5,688 bases of DNA from Desulfobacterales bacterium (GTDB lineage Bacteria > Desulfobacterota > Syntrophobacteria > B119-G9), in the NCBI GenBank assembly GCA_026992215.1, contig JALXAI010000309.1, positions 1 to 5,688 of the forward strand, given 5' to 3'. The notes beneath the pieces are model-generated. The model saw only the letters and a list, made by a program, of their open reading frames with translations, did no database searches and had not been told where the DNA came from. Positions 1 to 5,688 of this stretch are shown here, piece by piece (position 1 is the first letter of the stretch; each line of letters starts with the position of its first letter). The position numbers and the translations under genes are program-made.

Positions 1-864
1 CTTATCGACTGGCTGGTCAGGAGATTTGAAAAGGAGCCCGGCGATCGCTCCTTTCTCCTTCTTGCCGGAGCGGTAATATGGTTGACCACCGTGGCGGCAA
101 CCGGTTTTGCCGTGGCCTTGATCCTCGAACTGGCGGCATCAGCAGGAAAAACATGCATGCACCTGGCCGGCATCTACCTGGCGTACGCCGTTGTTGCCAC
201 AAGGTGCCTTCACGTGGAAAGCAATGAAGTTTTCAGAGCACTGGAAAGCGGAGACCTCGACAGGGCAAGAGAATCCCTGAAAAACCTGGTCAGCAGGGAT
301 ACCGATAACCTCAGCGAAGAGTCTGTGCTCAAGGCTCTTCTGGAGACAGTTTCCGAAAACATCGTCGACGGCATCGGCTCCCCGCTCTTTTACCTGGTCG
401 CAGGAGGCACGGTGACAGCCTGGATGTACAAGGCATCCAGTACCCTGGACTCCATGGTCGGCTACAGGAACAAGAAATACCTTTACCTGGGCAGGTTCAG
501 TGCAAGGGCTGACGATGTTTTGAACTACATACCCGCCAGAATCACGGGATTATTTATGCTGATTTCATCTATAATTTTGCGCTATGACTGGAAAAATGCT
601 CTGAAGACCTGGATTAGAGACGCTCACAGGCACCCGAGCCCCAACGCCGGAATACCAGAAGCACTACTTGCCGGCTCTCTCGGTATCCAGCTGGGAGGGC
701 CCGGCACATATTTCGGGAAAACGGTGGATAAACCAACTCTTGGAGACGCGCGTACCGGAATCAAGCCAGAGCATTACAAAAAGGCTGTCAGGTTACTTTA
801 CTTAACGTCGCTTCTCCTATTTTTTGCAGGGCTCATGACAATTGTGATATTAAGTGTATGTTAG
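1..864 (+). CDS. cbiB: Adenosylcobinamide-phosphate synthase CbiB, 5' end cut by window
   Basis: Integral membrane enzyme of the late cobalamin pathway (CbiB in Salmonella naming, CobD in Pseudomonas naming). It amidates adenosylcobyric acid with (R)-1-amino-2-propanol O-2-phosphate to give adenosylcobinamide phosphate. The frame is open from base 1, so 287 residues are visible and about 25-35 N-terminal residues lie outside the window; the TTG at 82 is an internal Leu codon, not the start. Family signatures are present: the LETVSENIVDG segment (usually IES-AEN--D) followed by PLFY, then STLDSMVGY, then SARADDVLNYIPAR, and near the C-terminus RDAHRHPSPNAG, EALLAGSLG and LGGPGTYFG. Hydrophobic segments at about visible residues 19-41 and near the C-terminus (LLYLTSLLLFFAGLM) fit a multi-pass membrane protein. 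cobD follows after 61 bases and supplies the co-substrate, so the two very probably form an operon. No internal frameshift or stop is seen. Confidence 0.96.
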   Translation, partial: LIDWLVRRFEKEPGDRSFLLLAGAVIWLTTVAATGFAVALILELAASAGKTCMHLAGIYLAYAVVATRCLHVESNEVFRALESGDLDRARESLKNLVSRDTDNLSEESVLKALLETVSENIVDGIGSPLFYLVAGGTVTAWMYKASSTLDSMVGYRNKKYLYLGRFSARADDVLNYIPARITGLFMLISSIILRYDWKNALKTWIRDAHRHPSPNAGIPEALLAGSLGIQLGGPGTYFGKTVDKPTLGDARTGIKPEHYKKAVRLLYLTSLLLFFAGLMTIVILSVC

Positions 865-898
865 CGGCAGGAGATCTCAAGACGTCTATAGCGGAGTA

Positions 899-925
899 AT
901 GGTACCGAGGAGGATAATTCGATAA
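899..925 (+). other. Eight-codon mini-ORF overlapping the cobD ribosome binding site
   Basis: An ATG at 899 opens an eight-codon frame (MVPRRIIR) whose TAA at 923-925 directly abuts the cobD ATG. The two consecutive AGG Arg codons at 908-913 are also the core of the cobD Shine-Dalgarno sequence. A purine patch (GCGGAG, 890-895) precedes it but sits only three bases from the ATG, which is too close for good initiation. It is seen in the sequence, but translation is unproven and chance is the likeliest explanation. Confidence 0.2.
907..913 (+). promoter_or_regulatory. Ribosome binding site of cobD
   Basis: GAGGAGG lies 12 bases before the ATG at 926, strong in sequence and slightly long in spacing. 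A stop codon (TAA, 923-925) sits in frame immediately upstream of that ATG, so translation cannot start earlier, and the family's N-terminal HGGN motif at residues 5-8 excludes a later start. Confidence 0.75.
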
Positions 926-2008
926 ATGAGGCGTTCCCATGGCGGAAACATTTACGAGGCCGCGAGAAAACTGAGGAAAGATCCATCGGAGATAACGGAT
1001 TTCAGTGCCAGCATAAATCCCCTTGCCCCCCCACCGGGACTTGAACAGAACCTTCTGCAAAAGTTACCTCTTACCAGGAGCTACCCTGATATAAATACCA
1101 CCGAGCTGGTTAGCCTTCTTGCCGAAACTCACAACTGTTCCACGCACCAGTTGATGGTTGCAAATGGTTCCACCGAGATAATATACCTGCTTCCTCATGC
1201 CCTCGGCATCAGGTCGGCGGTAATAATTTCACCTTCGTTCAGCGAATACGAAAACGCTTTTACCCTGGCAAAGTCAAGCATCGTGCTGGCACAGGCACCG
1301 GAATCCAATAATTTTCAACCCGACAGGGAATTCATATCCAAGTACCTTGAACAGATGAGAGTGGATGCCGTTATCCTGGGACACCCGAACAGCCCCGCAG
1401 GGTCATTGCTGGATAAAGAGACACTGGATTGGATACTTTTTGCCTGTAAATCCATGGGAGCACTGGTGGTGGTGGACGAAGTATTCATAGACTTCTCCGA
1501 GAACTATTCGTTCAAAAACAAGATAAATAGCCACAAAAACCTGGTTATCATTCGGTCCATGACAAAATTTTACGGCCTGGCCGGATTGAGGTTGGGATAC
1601 GCCCTGGCACCTCCCTTTATAATTTCCGGTTTGAAAAAGTATCAACCTCCCTGGACTGTGAATACTCTTGCGCAGTTTGCCGGCATCTACTGCCTCAAGC
1701 AGGACGATTTCAAAGAGAAAACACTAAAATTCATGGAAAACGAACGCCAGAGGCTCGCCGAAAAAATAAGCAGGATAGACGGATTTTTCGTGTTCCCCAG
1801 CAGCACTAACTTCCTGCTGGTCAAATTAACAGAAAATCTCCCCCCCGCGGAACAACTCAAAGAGTTCCTCCTCAAAAGGGGACTTCTTATCAGGGACTGT
1901 TCCTCGTTTCCCGGGCTTGGACGTCACTTCTTCAGGGTCTGTGTAAGAACCCCCGATGAAAACGACCGGCTTGTTAACTACCTGCACATGTATGTTTCGC
2001 TAATTTAA
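926..2008 (+). CDS. cobD: L-threonine-O-3-phosphate decarboxylase CobD (PLP enzyme)
   Basis: Cytosolic fold-type I aminotransferase-like PLP enzyme (CobD in Salmonella, CobC in Pseudomonas naming). It decarboxylates L-threonine O-3-phosphate to (R)-1-amino-2-propanol O-2-phosphate, the linker that CbiB, encoded just upstream, joins to the corrin ring. The 360 residues match the usual length of about 360. The N-terminus has the family-typical SHGGN (4-8) and DFSASINPL. The PLP-site residues are visible in order: HPNSPAG with Asn155, VVVDEVF with Asp184, and SMTKFYGLAGLRLGYA with the Schiff-base Lys214. Arg337 in FFRVCVR sits where the family binds the substrate carboxylate. These features separate it from the closely related histidinol-phosphate aminotransferases, and the cbiB neighbour supports the call. 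The gene is complete with no odd features, except that its last 9 bases overlap the end of the convergent minus-strand gene. Confidence 0.95.
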   Translation: MRRSHGGNIYEAARKLRKDPSEITDFSASINPLAPPPGLEQNLLQKLPLTRSYPDINTTELVSLLAETHNCSTHQLMVANGSTEIIYLLPHALGIRSAVIISPSFSEYENAFTLAKSSIVLAQAPESNNFQPDREFISKYLEQMRVDAVILGHPNSPAGSLLDKETLDWILFACKSMGALVVVDEVFIDFSENYSFKNKINSHKNLVIIRSMTKFYGLAGLRLGYALAPPFIISGLKKYQPPWTVNTLAQFAGIYCLKQDDFKEKTLKFMENERQRLAEKISRIDGFFVFPSSTNFLLVKLTENLPPAEQLKEFLLKRGLLIRDCSSFPGLGRHFFRVCVRTPDENDRLVNYLHMYVSLI

Positions 2009-2344
2009 TCCGCCCCAGGCGGCCCAGTGTTTGATCTCTTCCTTGGCCTCCCGTAGAGCCGCAAGGAGCTCAACATCCGTAAAGTTGTCAGGCAAAGGGA
2101 TAGAAACCAGGTCATAGCCGTACTGATCCGCAATTGTCCTAGAACTGCGCAACGTAATCTTTTCCAGGTGGCTTAAACTTTTTCCCGTTTTGTGAGCATA
2201 TACAACCCTGCCGTCCTTCAACCTTGCCCTACACACCACTCTCGGGGTGACGCCCTTTTCAAGAAAAAGCGCTGCCAGGAAGTCAAGTTCGGGTCCTTTA
2301 ATCACGTAGAACTTCTTTATCACGTCTCTGTTTTCCCTTTTCAT
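2000..2344 (-). CDS. Unrecognised 114-residue protein under B12-riboswitch control
   Basis: I do not recognise this protein. It is a predicted soluble, cytosolic protein with no signal peptide and no membrane segment. The N-terminal part looks alpha/beta (strand KFYVIKG 11-17, helix about 19-30, strands RVVCRAR 35-41 and GRVVYAH 45-51). A middle segment, HKTGKSLSHLEKITLRSSRTIADQYGYDLVSIP (given here only as residues 51-83), is rich in basic residues, and residues 89-107 form an acidic probable helix ending in HWAAW. The only cysteine is Cys38, so no metal cluster is evident. A GAGAGGG ribosome binding site seven bases upstream supports the ATG at 2344, and the leader contains a cobalamin riboswitch plus terminator. 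That leader is the best evidence that the ORF is real and that its role concerns B12, cobalt or a B12-dependent or B12-replacing process. It converges on cobD with a 9-base overlap. Function is unknown; the gene call is fairly secure. Confidence 0.8.
   Translation of the reverse strand: MKRENRDVIKKFYVIKGPELDFLAALFLEKGVTPRVVCRARLKDGRVVYAHKTGKSLSHLEKITLRSSRTIADQYGYDLVSIPLPDNFTDVELLAALREAKEEIKHWAAWGGLN
2010..2022. other. Small GC hairpin at the convergent gene junction
   Basis: CCGCC at 2010-2014 and GGCGG at 2018-2022 form a perfect 5-bp stem around a three-base loop, just after the cobD stop codon and inside the last codons of the minus-strand gene. Neither side has a proper T tract, so it is at best a weak or Rho-assisted terminator for cobD. 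No better terminator is seen for either convergent gene. Confidence 0.3.
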
Positions 2345-2351
2345 GAGCGAA

Positions 2352-2358
2352 CCCTCTC
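2352..2358 (-). promoter_or_regulatory. Ribosome binding site of the 114-residue gene
   Basis: On the minus strand GAGAGGG lies seven bases before the ATG at 2344. It falls after the terminator's T run (2361-2367), so the start codon and its binding site are transcribed only when the terminator is read through. This fits control by transcription attenuation rather than by hiding the binding site. Confidence 0.65.
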
Positions 2359-2360
2359 AC

Positions 2361-2394
2361 AAAAAAACCCAATCTCCACAAAAGGAAGCTGGGT
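2361..2394 (-). terminator. Rho-independent terminator of the riboswitch expression platform
   Basis: Reading the minus strand, ACCCAGCTTCC (2394-2384) pairs with GGAGATTGGGT (2377-2367) across a six-base loop: eleven positions with one C-A mismatch and two G-U pairs. The hairpin is followed by a run of seven T (2367-2361, the first T shared with the stem). It lies between the B12 aptamer and the 114-residue gene, 17 bases upstream of that gene's start codon. An alternative pairing of the 5' arm with 2436-2443 would prevent it from forming. Confidence 0.8.
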
Positions 2395-2443
2395 ACAGGC
2401 ATACCTTTTACCCCTTCCCACGGAGGTATCACATGGCTTCCTT
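2382..2443 (-). promoter_or_regulatory. Candidate antiterminator pairing of the B12 riboswitch
   Basis: On the minus strand AAGGAAGC (2443-2436) is the perfect complement of GCTTCCTT (2389-2382). The first element shares three bases with the 3' arm of aptamer helix P1 (2447-2441), and the second covers six bases of the terminator 5' arm plus two of its loop. The pairing therefore competes with both P1 and the terminator: without ligand, antiterminator and expression; with ligand, P1 and termination. The pairings are read from the sequence; the switching is inferred. Confidence 0.6.
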
Positions 2444-2640
2444 CAGGCGGGTTTCCTGGCTCGTGGGCTACCTACTCTCCGACCTTCCCACCTGGCTGCT
2501 CATTCGAAGACTTTACCAGAGTGTCCCAAAAAGTGAGCGCCTGGCAGTGGTTTAAACGGATTTCGTTCCCACTTACAGTGGCGGGACCGCGATGGCTTTT
2601 CACCATCTTCCCCTTTAATCCCTTCGCCGGGAACCTGAAG
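2441..2640 (-). ncRNA. Cobalamin (adenosylcobalamin-type) riboswitch aptamer
   Basis: On the minus strand the conserved B12-riboswitch elements occur in the right order over 200 bases. Helix P1 is a perfect 7-bp pairing of CTTCAGG (2640-2634) with CCTGAAG (2447-2441). Next come the AAAGGGGAAGATGGTG block (about 2616-2601), the diagnostic GGTCCCGCCACTGTAA core (2588-2573), CCACTG and the later TGGGAAGG (2490-2483), and finally GCCAGGAAACCCGCC (2460-2446), the 3' signature usually written GCCAGGAGACCTGCC. These match the cobalamin riboswitch family (Rfam RF00174). It precedes the terminator and the 114-residue gene and should switch that gene off when intracellular B12 is plentiful. It cannot control cbiB-cobD in cis, because it is transcribed toward them from the opposite strand; any riboswitch of that operon would lie left of the window. 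Confidence 0.96.
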
Positions 2641-2652
2641 TCATTTCTTAGA

Positions 2653-2681
2653 TAACTACACTTCAAAAGCTTCATTGTCAA
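2653..2681 (-). promoter_or_regulatory. Candidate promoter for the riboswitch and 114-residue gene
   Basis: A perfect TTGACA -35 box reads on the minus strand at 2681-2676, about 35 bases before the aptamer's P1 helix, where a promoter is expected. The -10 is poor: TAGTTA at 2658-2653 with a 17-base spacer, preceded by TG. The location is credible; the exact -10 is uncertain. Confidence 0.4.
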
Positions 2682-2884
2682 TGCACAATAAGGAAAAAGG
2701 GAGCCTTATCTTGTCGACTGACTACCATGATCACGACTCCTGACGACTGGTGAACCTTCCACACTCTCATCAAAAGACCTTAAATAATGTATCATTCTAT
2801 TGGCAATATACCGGGTTTATGTTAATTGTTCGAAAGTACACCGCGAAAAGTTAAAAACCACTTGCTCGTACAAGGAGAACCCCC
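2682..2884 (+). other. Intergenic leader upstream of the phosphorylase gene
   Basis: No ORF of note and no recognisable RNA are present. An AT-rich patch at about 2780-2840 is the likeliest promoter region for the phosphorylase gene. Candidate boxes are TATCAT at 2790-2795 (five of six matches to a -10, with a weak TCATCA at -35) and TTGGCA at 2800-2805 (five of six to a -35, with no good -10). I cannot choose between them. This is the divergent intergenic region between the riboswitch transcript and the phosphorylase gene. Confidence 0.35.
2872..2877 (+). promoter_or_regulatory. Ribosome binding site of the phosphorylase gene
   Basis: AAGGAG lies seven bases before the ATG at 2885. The reading begins directly with the family's N-terminal domain, so this start is well supported. 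Confidence 0.8.
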
Positions 2885-5035
2885 ATGGAACGCACCATTA
2901 ACAAAATCTTTCCCCACCTTCCCGAACGAATCAAGGGGCTGGGCTACATTGCGTACAATCTCTGGTGGAGCTGGCACCCGGAAGCCAGAATGCTCTTTAA
3001 AATGATTGACAGGCAGGCCTGGAAGGAAAGCATCCATAACCCGGTAAAGATGCTCAAGGAGCTTCCCGAGAAAGTTCTTCAAAGGATCTCATCAGACAAG
3101 GACTACCTGAAATACTACGACGCAATATATGCTCGTTTCAGGTACTACACGGGTGCCAAGGGCGAATGGTTCCGGCAACACGTGGACGACGCCGAATCAG
3201 CAGCCATCGCCTACTTCTCCGCGGAATACGGTCTGCACCACTCACTTCCTTTTTATGCAGGGGGGCTGGGATTCCTGGCAGGAGACCACATAAAAGAATG
3301 CAGTGACCTGGGAGTTCCGGTGGTGGCCATAGGATTCATGTACCCGGAAGGATACGTGCGTCAGAAAATCCGGGAAGACGGATGGCAGGAAGGAACCGAT
3401 GAAAAAATAGACAGGGAAGCGGCCGCAATCCGCAGGTTACTTGGCGAAAACGGCGAGCAGTTACAGGTCGAGGTTCCCTTCACGGATCCTCCCATCCACG
3501 TGGCCGTGTGGGAAGTGGCGGTCGGGAGGGTAAAACTATACCTGATGGATACCGACATTGAAGCCAACGACCCCGAAACCAGGGAAATATCCGCCCGCCT
3601 TTACATTGGTGACATCGAGCAGAGACTAAAACAGGAGGTTGTACTCGGGATCGGCGGATACAGGGTTTTGAAAACGCTTGGCATAGAACACTCCGTCATC
3701 CATCTGAACGAAGGCCACCCGGCCTTCGCCATACTGGAATCGATAAGGGACAAAATTGAAAACGGTATGAGCTTCGACGAGGCACTGGCTTCTTCAAGGA
3801 ACCGGGCGGTCTTCACCACTCATACCCCGGTACCCGCAGGCCACGATGTTTTCCCGTTCCCGTTAATTGAAAAATATTTCAATTCCTACTGGCCAAGGCT
3901 CGGTATCACGAAAGAAGCGTTCTTCGAACTCGGAATTAACCCCGAAGCACCGGGCGCAGGGTTCAACATGACTGCACTTGCGCTCAAAACATGCCGGCAC
4001 AGGAATGCCGTGAGCAAAAAACACCAGGAAGTCACGGAGAAAATGTGGCAGGGATTGCTGAAAAGCGAAGCACCCACCGACGGAAGAATCGATCACGTGA
4101 CCAACGGAATCCACGTTCCAACCTGGCTAGAGCCCAAGATCATGCTCCTTTTCAATAGATATCTCGGACCTGACTGGATAGAGCACCACGATGATCCGTC
4201 AATCTGGGAGCTTGTTGACGAGATCCCCGACAAGGAGCTGTGGGACATACATTTCGGTTTAAAAAACAAGCTGATTAATTTCATAAGGGAAAGGGTCAGG
4301 AAACGCTGGGTAGAGGACAGAATCGATCCATCCATCGCCATGGCCGAAGGAGTGATGCTTGATCCCACCGTGCTTACCATCGGGTTCGCAAGGCGATTTG
4401 CTACGTACAAGAGAGCCAACCTGATTTTGCACGACAGGGAACGACTCAAAAAGATCGTAAATAACAGGTGGAGGCCGGTACAGATAATCTTTGCGGGCAA
4501 GGCTCACCCCGCAGACTCTCCCGGAAAAGAAGTTCTTCAACAGGTGTTCCTGGCGGCAAAAGATCCTGAATTCGCAGGCAGAATAGCCTTCGTGGAAGAT
4601 TACGGCGAACAGCTCGCCCAGTACATGGTTCACGGCGTGGACGTATGGCTCAATAACCCGGTTCCCCCGCTGGAAGCAAGCGGCACAAGCGGCATGAAAG
4701 CATCTCTGAACGGAGTCCCGCATTTAAGCATCCTTGACGGATGGTGGATTGAAGGATTTAACGGCGAAAACGGATGGGCCTTCGGTGAAGAGCCGGTCGA
4801 CGGAGACAGAAACGAGGCAGACGCACATGCCCTGTATGACATACTGGAAAATAAAATAGTTCCCCTTTTCTACAAAGTGTCGAGCGAAGGGGTGCCCGAA
4901 GGTCTCGTAAAAGTGATGAAAGCGGCAATCAAGAGCAACGGGCCAAGGTTCTCTGCCAGGCGGATGGTAAAAGAATATACCCAAAAGTTCTACAAGCACG
5001 CATTGAAAGATTTTCCGGAAAGCCAGAGAGCGTAA
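2885..5035 (+). CDS. glgP: Alpha-glucan (glycogen) phosphorylase, GT35 family
   Basis: PLP-dependent cytosolic enzyme that releases glucose 1-phosphate from the non-reducing ends of glycogen or maltodextrin using phosphate. An N-terminal DUF3417-type domain (about residues 10-100) carries YIAYNLWWSWHPEA and HNPV. The GT35 core follows: SAEYGLHHSLPFYAGGLGFLAGD (from about residue 111; its EYGLH and GGLG are typical), NEGH at 275-278, HTPVPAGH from His313, and RRFATYKR with Arg504 and Lys509 (aligning with Arg569 and Lys574 of muscle phosphorylase). EASGTSGMKASLNG contains Lys605, the expected PLP Schiff-base lysine. At 716 residues it is shorter than E. coli MalP/GlgP (about 800) or the longer thermophile AgpA enzymes, but no catalytic block is missing. 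It belongs to the short bacterial and archaeal phosphorylase branch (TIGR02094-like), whose natural substrate can be glycogen, maltodextrin or starch. No other glycogen gene is visible nearby. A nitroreductase gene follows after 33 bases. Confidence 0.95.
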   Translation: MERTINKIFPHLPERIKGLGYIAYNLWWSWHPEARMLFKMIDRQAWKESIHNPVKMLKELPEKVLQRISSDKDYLKYYDAIYARFRYYTGAKGEWFRQHVDDAESAAIAYFSAEYGLHHSLPFYAGGLGFLAGDHIKECSDLGVPVVAIGFMYPEGYVRQKIREDGWQEGTDEKIDREAAAIRRLLGENGEQLQVEVPFTDPPIHVAVWEVAVGRVKLYLMDTDIEANDPETREISARLYIGDIEQRLKQEVVLGIGGYRVLKTLGIEHSVIHLNEGHPAFAILESIRDKIENGMSFDEALASSRNRAVFTTHTPVPAGHDVFPFPLIEKYFNSYWPRLGITKEAFFELGINPEAPGAGFNMTALALKTCRHRNAVSKKHQEVTEKMWQGLLKSEAPTDGRIDHVTNGIHVPTWLEPKIMLLFNRYLGPDWIEHHDDPSIWELVDEIPDKELWDIHFGLKNKLINFIRERVRKRWVEDRIDPSIAMAEGVMLDPTVLTIGFARRFATYKRANLILHDRERLKKIVNNRWRPVQIIFAGKAHPADSPGKEVLQQVFLAAKDPEFAGRIAFVEDYGEQLAQYMVHGVDVWLNNPVPPLEASGTSGMKASLNGVPHLSILDGWWIEGFNGENGWAFGEEPVDGDRNEADAHALYDILENKIVPLFYKVSSEGVPEGLVKVMKAAIKSNGPRFSARRMVKEYTQKFYKHALKDFPESQRA

Positions 5036-5057
5036 CAAATCCCCCGGCTTTCCGCGT

Positions 5058-5063
5058 GGGAGG
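5058..5063 (+). promoter_or_regulatory. Ribosome binding site of the nitroreductase gene
   Basis: GGGAGG lies five bases before the ATG at 5069, inside the 33-base gap after the phosphorylase stop codon. The short gap, without a terminator hairpin, argues for co-transcription of the two genes. Confidence 0.7.
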
Positions 5064-5068
5064 AAGCC

Positions 5069-5686
5069 ATGTTTGAGGAACTTAAAAAAGTTATGACGGG
5101 AAGAAGAAGCATCCGGAAATACCTTGATAAAGAAATACCGAAACGGGTGCTGGAAGAAGTAATTGAAACCGCACTCTGGGCACCCTCAGGGATGAACAGG
5201 CAGGAGTGGGAAATCCTGGTTGTGTCCGGAAAAAAGAGAGATCAACTTGCAGATGTGGTCAAAAAAACCAAAAAACACGTGCTGCCGCATCTTGAAAAAC
5301 TTTTTCCCGAAAAGATAATAAAGATTTCTCTCCAGGTCTTCGAAAACTTCGGAGGTGCGCCAACGGTTTTGCTGGTCTATGTCCCCAGAGAAATTCCGAG
5401 CGTGGACACAAGCATGAGCGAAATTGAGCTGTATCACGCGGAGTTCAAAAGATTTAACAGGCTCCTCAGCGCATCCGCCCTGGTTCAAAACCTCCTTCTT
5501 GCCGCTTACGCCAGGGGACTCGGAACATGCTGGATGACGGGTCCCAAGTACCTGGAAAAGGAGATAAACGAACTGCTCGGCGTGGAAGACAGGGAACTGG
5601 TAGCCCTCGTTCCCATAGGATATCCGGATCAATCACCACCTGCTCCGCCAAGAAAGCCCGGCGTGGTAAAATGGATAGACGGGTAA
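5069..5686 (+). CDS. Nitroreductase-family FMN flavoprotein
   Basis: Predicted cytosolic, FMN-binding, NAD(P)H-using oxidoreductase of the nitroreductase superfamily, usually a homodimer. At 205 residues it has normal length for the single-domain type. Visible family motifs are RRSIRKY (12-18, the FMN phosphate contact region), APSGMNRQEW (38-47, the usual APS--N-QPW, here with Glu for Pro), the helix ASALVQNLLLAAYARGLGTCW (about 135-155, ending in the conserved GLGT-W) and PIGYP (182-186). The physiological substrate cannot be told from sequence; members reduce nitro compounds, quinones, enones or flavin, and some act in other pathways such as BluB, which makes the B12 lower ligand. I see no specific BluB motif and would not assign that role. 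The gene is complete and ends two bases before the window edge; it probably shares a transcript with the phosphorylase gene. Confidence 0.92.
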   Translation: MFEELKKVMTGRRSIRKYLDKEIPKRVLEEVIETALWAPSGMNRQEWEILVVSGKKRDQLADVVKKTKKHVLPHLEKLFPEKIIKISLQVFENFGGAPTVLLVYVPREIPSVDTSMSEIELYHAEFKRFNRLLSASALVQNLLLAAYARGLGTCWMTGPKYLEKEINELLGVEDRELVALVPIGYPDQSPPAPPRKPGVVKWIDG

Positions 5687-5688
5687 AG

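Noticed and set aside
82..84. TTG at 82 as the start of the cbiB gene
   Set aside because: The frame is open from base 1, and the upstream residues (LIDWLVRRFEKEPGDRS) match the family's N-terminal region, so the true start is outside the window.
2192..2555. Two plus-strand ORFs (114 and 70 codons) over the riboswitch region
   Set aside because: They run antisense to the 114-residue gene, the terminator and the aptamer. Their composition looks like a reverse-strand shadow, and neither has a convincing protein signature.
2472..2681. Minus-strand ORF of 69 codons starting with TTG at 2681
   Set aside because: It lies across the conserved B12 aptamer, and its start coincides with the TTGACA promoter box. 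The conservation is explained by RNA structure, not protein.
2715..2748. Three CGACT repeats (2715, 2734, 2744) as possible operator sites
   Set aside because: The spacings (19 and 10 bases) are uneven, the flanks differ and no known regulator motif is recognised; this is within chance for a five-base word.
4259..4723. Long minus-strand ORFs within the phosphorylase gene, the longest of 154 codons
   Set aside because: They are shadows of a strongly supported GT35 coding frame; none shows a recognisable motif.

Overview
The window carries four complete genes, one gene cut by the left edge, and a roughly 540-base non-coding stretch holding a cobalamin (vitamin B12) riboswitch. Strong Shine-Dalgarno sequences, tight gene spacing, an anaerobe-style B12 gene pair and a transcription-attenuating riboswitch suggest a Gram-positive anaerobe of the Clostridia (Peptococcaceae-like lineages are one guess). 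This placement is inference; no marker gene in the window fixes the taxon.

Layout. Bases 1-864 (+) are the 3' nine-tenths of cbiB (adenosylcobinamide-phosphate synthase), followed after 61 bases by cobD (926-2008, +; L-threonine-O-3-phosphate decarboxylase). CobD makes the aminopropanol phosphate that CbiB attaches to adenosylcobyric acid, so the two genes perform one joined step of the late B12 pathway. Converging on cobD, with a 9-base tail-to-tail overlap, is an unrecognised 114-residue gene on the minus strand (2000-2344). Its leader contains a textbook B12 aptamer (2441-2640, minus), then a Rho-independent terminator (2361-2394, minus), then its ribosome binding site. An 8-bp alternative pairing between the aptamer exit and the terminator gives a plausible antitermination switch. 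The unknown protein is therefore probably made when B12 is scarce.

On the other side of the riboswitch promoter region, and reading away from it, are an alpha-glucan (glycogen) phosphorylase of the GT35 family (2885-5035, +) and, 33 bases later, a nitroreductase-family flavoprotein (5069-5686, +). They probably share a transcript but have no obvious metabolic link to each other or to B12.

The item most worth following up is the B12-riboswitch-controlled gene of unknown function beside, and antisense to, the end of the cobD gene. No mobile element, CRISPR array, tRNA or rRNA is visible.
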